Assembly: GCA_014208095.1 (NCBI GenBank)
Contig: JACHMT010000001.1
Coordinates: 2,852,001 to 2,916,000, forward strand
Origin: Actinospineispora eucalypti
GTDB lineage: Bacteria; Actinomycetota; Actinomycetes; Mycobacteriales; Pseudonocardiaceae
Direction: 5' to 3'
Length of the DNA stretch: 64,000 nucleotides
Below the pieces are notes generated by a model. That model was not told the origin of the DNA and ran no database searches. It worked only from the letters and a program-made list of their open reading frames with translations. Each line of letters begins with the position of its first letter. Position 1 is the first letter of the stretch. Below, in pieces: positions 58,014 to 64,000 of the stretch. The position numbers and the translations under genes are program-made.

Positions 58014-58015
58014 AA
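57227..58015 (+). pseudogene. istA: IS21 transposase IstA, 3' truncated
   Basis: The 262-residue frame has an N-terminal helix-turn-helix (EIARRLGLARNTVRAAL) and a DDE integrase core: Asp in AQCDLWFPP, Asp in LLWDRESAI and Glu in LIERRNGYFET. Full-length IstA has about 400 or more residues. Here homology stops at EAWLTSVI just behind the catalytic Glu, where foreign sequence gives a stop. It probably cannot transpose. Confidence 0.8.
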
Positions 58016-58432
58016 GCAGCAGCTCATCGACAACTCGATACTTAACGGAATTTCAAACAAGGTGTTGCGCGTTCGGGTGATAGCTCGGCCGGGTTGGCCG
58101 CCAAGGCGCGGCCCGAGACGGCGGGTCCCGGTGTGGATATCGTGTCCAGGCGGAGCTGGGCGTGCACCGCGGTGGCGACCTGGTCGTGTGGGTTTCGGGT
58201 GAGGTTGACCGCGTTGAGGGCGCCCGATGAGCGCTAGCCACTCTCGCCCGTCGACCCGCTCGTGTGGGGTGCGTTGACGGTGGTGTTCGTCGACTCGATG
58301 ACCTCCGATTTGGGGGCGCCGAGCTGGTTGAGATGTGAAGAGGCCTGGATGCGGGTTCCTCGCGTGTGCCTTCCCGCCTCGTCACCGGGTCCGACCCATC
58401 CGGCCGGCAGTTTGCGAGTGGTCCCTGGTCGG
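58016..58432. other. Unassigned stretch between IS21 remnant and MFS gene
   Basis: These 417 bases hold no intact gene. On the minus strand one frame (ALNAVNLTRNPHDQVATAVH, then AQLRLDTISTPGP) has a protein-like composition near 58090-58240, but no family could be recognised. It may be another remnant. Confidence 0.4.
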
Positions 58433-59752
58433 TTAGGCCGGTCCGGGAACTGGTTCGGCCGGCGTCTGCGCTGGTTGGGTCTGCCGGGCCGCGCCGGGCA
58501 TCAGCACCAGGGCGATCAGGGAGACCACCGCGCAGGCGACGATGTACCAGCTGATTCCGGTGCTCGAACCGGTCTTCGCCAGCACCGCCGCCGCGATCAG
58601 TGGCGCCGGGCCGCCGGCGATCACCGAGGCCAACTGGTAGCCAAGACCGGCGCCGCTGTAGCGCACGTTGGTGCCGAACGTCTCCGCGATGAGCGCGGCC
58701 TGCGGCCCGTACTGGACGTCGTGCACCACCAGCGAGATGACGATGGCCAGCAGCACCAGCCCGGAGGAGCGGGTGTCCAGCAGTTGGAAGTACGGGAATG
58801 CGTACAGCCCGGTGCACACCACGCCGATGCCGTACACCAGTTTGCGGCCGAACCGGTCGGACAGGTGTCCGAACAGTGGCACGCTGACCAGCCCGAGCGC
58901 GGCGGCGACCATGGTGTCGTTGAGCAGTTGGCCCCGGGGGAGTCCCAGCTGTTTGGTGCCGTAGGTCAGTACGAAGGTGATGAACAGGTAGAACGGCGCC
59001 TGCTCGGACAACCGTACGAACGCCGAAGTGAGGATCTCCCGGGGGTGTCGCCGAATCGCTTCCCACACCGGGGTGCGCTCCACCGCGCGACGCTGCTTGA
59101 CCTCGGCGAAGTCCGGGCTCTCCATGACCCGCAGCCGCACCCACAGGCCCAGCGCGATGAGCACCACGCTGAACAGGAACGGCAGCCGCCACCCCCAGCT
59201 GAGGAACCCGGGCCCGGACAGCGCACTGCTCGCCTGTACCGCGCCGGTGGACAGCAGCAGGCCGATCGGCACGCCCAGCTGGGGCATGCTGGCCATCAGG
59301 CCTCGGCGGTGCTGGGCGCCCCACTCCATGGAGATCAGCACCGAGCCGCCCCACTCGCCGCCCACCCCGATGCCCTGCGCGACCCGCAGCAGGGTGAGCA
59401 GGATCGGCGCGACCACGCCCAGCGTCGCGTAGCCGGGCAACAGCCCGATCAGCGTGGTGGCCACACCCATCAGCAGCAGGGTGCTGACCAGGGTCGCCTT
59501 GCGGCCCACCCGGTCGCCGTAGTGCCCGAACACCGCCGCTCCCACCGGGCGGGCGGCAAACCCGACGAACAGCGTGGCGAACGACTGGAGTATCCCGGAC
59601 CCGGGTGAGCTGTGTGGGAAGAACACCGCTGGGAAGGCCAGCGCGGCGATCGTGCCGTACAGGAAGAAGTCGTACCACTCGATTGTCGTGCCGACGGTGC
59701 TGGCGATCACGGCGCGGCGCCGGTGCACGCGGTCCTGGGGTGGGTTCGTCAT
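58433..59752 (-). CDS. MFS transporter, metabolite:proton symporter (MHS) family
   Basis: The 439-residue protein has about 12 membrane helices with the MHS hallmarks TTIEWYDFFLYG (about 22-33), FGHYGDRVGRKATL, RVAQGIGVGGEWGGS and FGHLSDRFGRK. Such carriers take up organic acids such as shikimate, ketoglutarate or dicarboxylates with protons. The ATG at 59752 has GGGAGG 4 bases before it, a good start. It is intact among decayed genes. The substrate is not deducible. Confidence 0.9.
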   Translation of the reverse strand: MTNPPQDRVHRRRAVIASTVGTTIEWYDFFLYGTIAALAFPAVFFPHSSPGSGILQSFATLFVGFAARPVGAAVFGHYGDRVGRKATLVSTLLLMGVATTLIGLLPGYATLGVVAPILLTLLRVAQGIGVGGEWGGSVLISMEWGAQHRRGLMASMPQLGVPIGLLLSTGAVQASSALSGPGFLSWGWRLPFLFSVVLIALGLWVRLRVMESPDFAEVKQRRAVERTPVWEAIRRHPREILTSAFVRLSEQAPFYLFITFVLTYGTKQLGLPRGQLLNDTMVAAALGLVSVPLFGHLSDRFGRKLVYGIGVVCTGLYAFPYFQLLDTRSSGLVLLAIVISLVVHDVQYGPQAALIAETFGTNVRYSGAGLGYQLASVIAGGPAPLIAAAVLAKTGSSTGISWYIVACAVVSLIALVLMPGAARQTQPAQTPAEPVPGPA

Positions 59753-60039
59753 TGGACCTCCCAAAGTGGCTGAGCCATTCGGCCAGGCAGCCAGTGGGCC
59801 GGAATGTTGCTGGCCTGAGCCGGTCGCGTCAAGAGGAGAGAGGCGGGGGCAGGTGCTGTGTCAGGTCTCGCGAGCGGTTCACCGCGCCCCGGCCAACGCC
59901 GCGATGGACGAACAGGCAATCGCGAGTTCGGATCCCGAGTTCTCAGTCGGGCATCCGGGTCCCAGAGAATTCACATCTGGCGCTCCTAGGGTGACCCGGC
60001 CGCGTGACCAACACGCGCGGTGAGTCGAAGGGTGGCGCG

Positions 60040-60402
60040 GTGAATCTGCTGCAGGCTGTGGCGCTGGGCGTGGTGGAGGGGCTGACGGAGTTCCTGCCGG
60101 TGTCCTCGACCGGGCATCTGACGATCGCCGAAAAGTTGCTGGGCTTGCGGGTGGATGACCCGGCGGTAACCGCGTTCACGGCGGTCATCCAGGTGGGGGC
60201 GATCCTGGCCGTGCTGGTGTACTTCGCCCGGGATCTCGCCCGGATCATCGCCGGGTGGGGGCGGGGCTGGTGAGCTCGTCCGCGCGGGCCGCCGAGGAGT
60301 ACCGGTTCGGCTGGTTGATCATCATGGGGTCGTTGCCGATCGGTTTCGTGGGGTTGGCGGCGAAGCCGCTGATCGAAGCCCCGCTGCGAAGTCTATGGGT
60401 GG
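60040..60402 (+). pseudogene. uppP: Undecaprenyl-diphosphatase, frameshifted and truncated
   Basis: The frame starts [20 protein letters not shown] and [15 protein letters not shown], the first signature of UppP/BacA, which recycles undecaprenyl pyrophosphate for the cell wall. It reaches a stop at 60273. The next segment SSSARAAEEYRFGWLIIMGS continues the same protein in another frame, so one extra G near 60262 explains the break. Homology ends at SLWVV near 60402, leaving about 120 of some 270 residues. A functional uppP must exist elsewhere. Confidence 0.85.
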
Positions 60403-62115
60403 TGTGTCTCGGCCTCCGCTGTGGCGGCGCTTCGGCGGAGCAACACCAGGTGGCGTGCGTCCCGCCGCACCAGCAACCCCTCGGCCGCCTCGCCGGCGGG
60501 CGCTGCGGGGTCCAGGTCCACCCGGGTGCAGCGCAGCTCCGGGTGCTCCACCGTGAGCGTCCTGGCCGGACCGGGCAGCGCCGCCTGCGACACCGCGACC
60601 GACCCGTCGCGGGCCTCGACGCGATGCGCCCCCAGGGCATCAGCCACAATCGAGGCTGCTCCGGCCAGCGGCGGCGCGGCAGCGCGCGGGCCAACTCAAG
60701 AGTGCTCAGCCCGGACAGCCGCTGACCGGTGGTTAACGTGTCGGCGGTGGTGTGCTCCACTGGGGTGCTGTCCAGGCTCCACCGGTGCACCACGCCGGCG
60801 TGGCCCCGGCCGCCGCCGAGTACCCGCTCGAGCAGTGCGGACCAGGCCCGTTCGTCCGCCGAGGCGATGGCTGGTCCAGCTCGTCGGACTGGCCGCGCCG
60901 CTCCAGCAGGGTCGCCAGCTCTGCGGCCACCCCGGCGGAGTCGGCGAACAACAACCGCGGACCCGGCCAACCGAGCTCGTACAACCAGTCGCGGTACGGC
61001 CGCGAACCGGCCAACCGCCGCACCGCCAAGCCGGTGACATCGATGATCGGGGAACCGTCCTGGTCGAACACGGTCAGGTCACCGGCACCCTCGCCCGGCG
61101 CCAGCCGGGCATGCACCCACACCGGACCCACCGGCCGGTGCCGCAGCACCAGCCGCCGCAGGCTCACCGGCACCACCGCCACCCCGGGCGGCACCGACCG
61201 CTGCTCGGCTGGCATCGGTAGCCGCCCGGATCGAGCGGCGCCCGCACCTGCCCGAGCGACTCCTCGGTACCGGTCCAGACCCGTTGCACACCCTGGAAGG
61301 CGGGCCGTGCTCGATGTCGCGCGCGGTGTAGTGGCGGTAGTGCTAGCCGCCGGCCACCTCGGTGGAACATCGTCGGCGGAGGGCGTCCAACGTGTCACCC
61401 GGGCCGGTTGCCTCCGGCATGGTGCGCGCCCGGCCGTGCGCGCAGCGCACCCACTGCTCGCCGTCGACGGCCCGGCCGAACACCTCGAACCGGCCCCGGT
61501 CCTCGAAGACCTGCGCGGTCCACGCACCCTCCGGGCCGAGCACGGCCATCCGCTCGAACGAGACGTCCTCGATGCACGCCCGCCCGGACGCGGCCAGCGC
61601 CATCTCCAGCTATGCCGTGGCCGGCAACACCCCAGCACTGTCCACCCGGTGCTCGGCCAGATACGACTCGCCCCGCCGGTCCCGCTGCCAGATCCGGGTG
61701 CCCGGGAGCGCGGCCGGGTTGACCGGCTCACCGAGCAGCGGGTACCCGCCGCCGGCCGGGCGGTGACTCGGTCGGGACACCCAGTACCGCTGTCGCTGCC
61801 ACGGGTAGCTGGGCAACGGCACGCACTGCTCTCACCGTCTCGGGGAACCATTGCCGCCACGGCACCGGAGCCCTCGGTGCACAGCCGGGCCACCCACTCC
61901 CACAGCACCGGCGGCGAGGGACCGTCGCGGCGCATCGAGGCGAGCGCGAGGCCGGCGCCGTCCAGGTCTTCCTCGATCGCGGCAGCAGGATCGGGTGTGG
62001 GCTCAGCTCGACGAACACCGTGCGGCCCGCGTCCGCGAGCGTGGCCAGCACGGTGGAATACATCGGCACCGGTCGCGGGCGTCCGTTCGGCGAGCTCGCG
62101 GGCAGCGGTGATCAC
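60403..62115 (-). pseudogene. Type I polyketide synthase fragment (AT end, DH, part of KR), multiply frameshifted
   Basis: Read on the minus strand in changing frames, segments follow the order of a modular PKS. TVFVELSPHPILL is the end of an acyltransferase domain, YPWQRQRYWVS the post-AT linker (near 61800), and GGGYPLLGEPV to SYLAEHRV the dehydratase start. PVGPVWVHARLAP and GSPIIDVTGLAVRRL are the dehydratase end, and RTLTVEHPELRCTRVDLDP belongs to the ketoreductase structural half. No single frame spans it, and the expected His of the DH motif (HPLLG) is Tyr. The 3' end fuses to the broken uppP at about 60402. It is dead. Confidence 0.8.
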
Positions 62116-63005
62116 GTTGAGTGGCGCCGCGTTCGGGAGAGTTCGGATGCCAGTCAGACTGGCTGCGGCCAGGCTCTGGTGGCCATGCCGGGTCGCGTGG
62201 CCATCAGCTGGCTTGTGGCACAGCGGCCATCAGCTGACTGGCGGGTGATGGCCACGCGGTGCGGTGGCCATAGCGAGTGGCCGTACCGAGTGGCCATGGC
62301 GAGTGACTACGTCGTGCCGGATCGTCACTCTGAGTGGTTTGTGGGCGATCGCGGTGGCAGTGACTGTGCCCCGGTGGCCGCGTTCAGATGTGTTCCCGTT
62401 GAGCGCTGTGCTGGGCATGGACGAGTGCTGAAGGCCGCCGTAGTTCAACGGCTCTCTGGGAGGTAAAGGCCCAAAGTGGCCCAAAGGTCAGGTCCGAGGA
62501 CGCCGTTCTTGTCTTTCTCGTGATTGAAGATCCGGTGCGAATTAAACGGCTCTCGCATTTTATTCCGCAACTGAAGTTTTGAGCGAGAGCGGGTTCATAA
62601 TCGGAGCCGAACCAGGGCGGCTGCGCGACTGGCAAGAAATTAATAACATGATGAATTATGGTCACTAAATAGATACCGAATAGTTGGTCGGGCGCCGCTT
62701 CGTCCTATCTGAATTTGAGTGCGGTGTGGACAGCTCTTGAAATTCTCTGTACCTTGTCGAATGCGCGAATCGATCGACTTGGTGCCCAAGGCGCCGGGGA
62801 TGCGCTCCCACGTGAAGTGACCGTGGTTAGCGTCGATTGGTGGGTACGTCTTCGGCCTGCTGGTGTGGGTGAGGACGGATCGACTTGCCTGGCCTTGTGG
62901 CCGTAAGGATGTTCCTCCACGTGATGTCGACCGTGGTTGGTTCCGATCACTCCAGTACGCGCAGGTCCCGTCAGAGTCTTGGCCGTTCCGAGGAGTGACG
63001 TTTCG
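62116..63005. other. Long non-coding, less GC-rich region upstream of the terminal gene
   Basis: About 890 bases with no convincing coding frame on either strand. The first 200 bases contain five TGGCCA hexamers. From about 62500 to 62760 the DNA is clearly richer in A and T than the rest of the window. Two copies of a CCACGTGA-ACCGTGGTT motif lie at 62808 and 62917. Several small frames have no family resemblance. Confidence 0.55.
62808..62940 (+). promoter_or_regulatory. Pair of direct repeats ahead of the terminal gene, regulator site candidates
   Basis: CCACGTGAAGTGACCGTGG at 62808 and CCACGTGATGTCGACCGTGG at 62917 are near-identical, both followed by TT(A/G)G. Each has CCACG/CGTGG half-sites. 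The second copy ends 65 bases before the ATG at 63006. Confidence 0.4.
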
Positions 63006-64000
63006 ATGGCTACCCCGACCGCACCCGTCCGGAGGCGCAGCAGCGCGCTCCGGTCGTCGGTGCTGCGCGGGCTGCTGTCGGTGGTGGCGTCGCTGTCGTT
63101 CGGGAAGGTGTTGCTCGGCGCCGCGATGCTGTGGATGGCCGCGACGTTCATTTCCGCCCAGTTCGTTTCTGATTCGGCCGTGCCGAATGCAGCTGGGCGG
63201 GGCGTCGTGCAATTGGTTGCTTACGAGCAGGATTCCGACGCGGACGCGGATGAGTCCGATTGGTCGTTTTCATTCAGTGGCGGCGAGCAAAAGTCGGCGC
63301 CGGTGAGCAATAGCGGTGGGGAATCCGTCGGTTTGGATGGTCGGATGGCGTCGATGGCCACGGTCACCCCGGCGCGGTCGTTGTCCGAATTGCGTGCCCG
63401 GTACCAGCCGGCGGTGGCCACCGAGTCCGTGGCCACGGACTCGGTCGAGTGGCCATTCGTTGGTGGCCACGACGGCACCGGTGGCCACGGTGGCCAGCAG
63501 GCCGTGGCCACGAGCAGCGGCCAGCACGGTGTGGCCACGGCCCGCGCAGTGGCTACGGACGGTAACCTTGGCCAGTCGGTGAACCAGACGGTTCACTCCG
63601 CCCTCGACCCGATGGCCGAGTTCGTCAGCGCCCTGCTCGACAAGATCGCCGGCGCGGCCGGTGGCGGTCCGGCGGTGCACGGCAAGCCCGTCACCGAGCC
63701 GGAGCCGAGCAAGGGCGAGGCGAGTTTCCACGCGCAGACCGACACCGAGCCGACGCAGCCCACCGCCGACCGGGACATCACGGACCGGACCGTCTCGGAG
63801 AAACGCACCGCCGCCGAGCCGAAGCGGACGATCGCCGCCGGGACCGAGCACACCGACCGCACCGCCTCGGCGCCCGCCGGTGAGACGGCCGACCCGACTG
63901 ACTCCGCGGTGACCACGCTCGTGTCGGGTCTGCTAGACCGTCTGGCTGAGCACACCACCCACGGCGACCCGGCTGGCGACTCGGCCGCGACCCCGGCCGC
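63006..64000 (+). CDS. Large membrane-anchored low-complexity protein, 3' end outside window
   Basis: An uninterrupted frame of 331 codons runs from ATG 63006 to the window end; AGGAG lies 10 bases upstream. Residues about 20-58 hold a basic segment and a hydrophobic stretch (GKVLLGAAMLWMAATFISAQ), likely a membrane anchor or signal. The rest is low-complexity, rich in Ala, Thr, Asp, Gly and Ser, with repeated VAT tripeptides at about 120-185 and LLDKIAG / LLDRLAE amphipathic segments at about 215 and 315. The first 120 codons use A- or T-ending codons more than neighbouring genes do. No domain was recognised. It may be the start of a large secreted or polymorphic-toxin-like protein, but this is a guess. 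Confidence 0.7.
   Translation, partial: MATPTAPVRRRSSALRSSVLRGLLSVVASLSFGKVLLGAAMLWMAATFISAQFVSDSAVPNAAGRGVVQLVAYEQDSDADADESDWSFSFSGGEQKSAPVSNSGGESVGLDGRMASMATVTPARSLSELRARYQPAVATESVATDSVEWPFVGGHDGTGGHGGQQAVATSSGQHGVATARAVATDGNLGQSVNQTVHSALDPMAEFVSALLDKIAGAAGGGPAVHGKPVTEPEPSKGEASFHAQTDTEPTQPTADRDITDRTVSEKRTAAEPKRTIAAGTEHTDRTASAPAGETADPTDSAVTTLVSGLLDRLAEHTTHGDPAGDSAATPA

Noticed and set aside
60752..62248. 498-codon plus-strand frame opposite the PKS remnant
   Set aside because: It has antisense composition. PKS motifs are read on the minus strand, and the plus frame has no family features.
62640..63212. 190-codon minus-strand frame overlapping the start of the terminal gene
   Set aside because: It has no recognisable domain or ribosome binding site and covers the repeat motifs and the better-supported plus-strand start at 63006.

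Overview
The window is high-GC actinobacterial DNA, most likely from the order Pseudonocardiales. Support comes from the codon use, the many ATGA/GTGA stop-start overlaps, an rrn operon without spacer tRNAs, and a gene order that follows Mycobacterium tuberculosis Rv1654-Rv1659 and Rv1688-Rv1713 almost gene for gene. The order-level placement is inference; no species is assigned.

Layout. (1) 1-6168: the arginine operon argB (5' truncated by the window edge)-argD-argF-argR-argG-argH. (2) 6175-10430: an aspartate aminotransferase, a 3-methyladenine DNA glycosylase, a siderophore-binding lipoprotein with an IdeR/DmdR-like iron box, and tyrS. (3) 10431-16086: a complete rrn operon (16S-23S-5S) with leader promoters, a pre-23S processing stem and a strong terminator, inserted in a block that is otherwise conserved in mycobacteria. 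(4) 16148-34524: the conserved core block: TPR protein, glycerol-3-phosphate phosphatase-like HAD enzyme, a 59-aa protein, tlyA, nadK, recN, steA, the mctB/steB-like gene, pyrG, Nudix, an inserted vapBC pair, xerD, parA-scpA-scpB-rluB, and then bcp, a deaminase and aroH. (5) 34525-35385: a gene-free stretch with a 61-bp inverted-repeat element joined to a 16-bp minisatellite. (6) 35386-43767: glutamate decarboxylase, MFS transporter and MarR regulator; then cmk-plsC-der and a LuxR two-component pair. (7) 43865-43938: tRNA-Pro(GGG), followed by accessory DNA to the end of the window.

The accessory part contains one intact and unusual module at 44224-51468. An XRE/TPR regulator and an S9 peptidase point one way. 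Divergently, a tightly packed operon encodes a Cys-rich HhH-GPD DNA-glycosylase-like protein, a radical SAM protein, a thymidylate-kinase-like P-loop kinase and a Nudix hydrolase. This combination suggests making, phosphorylating, clearing and excising a modified nucleotide. That idea is inference, and it is the best candidate here for an undescribed system.

From about 51.8 to 62.1 kb the DNA is a patchwork of decayed genes: an extradiol dioxygenase with a 101-bp tandem duplication, a frameshifted NTF2-like gene, ends of a flavin monooxygenase, a PucR regulator, an SDR and an amidohydrolase, a truncated IS21 transposase, a frameshifted and truncated uppP, and a shattered type I polyketide synthase. 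Among them sit intact AraC, MCE and MFS genes. The window ends inside a large open frame (63006 onward) for a membrane-anchored low-complexity protein, preceded by a less GC-rich region with repeated motifs.
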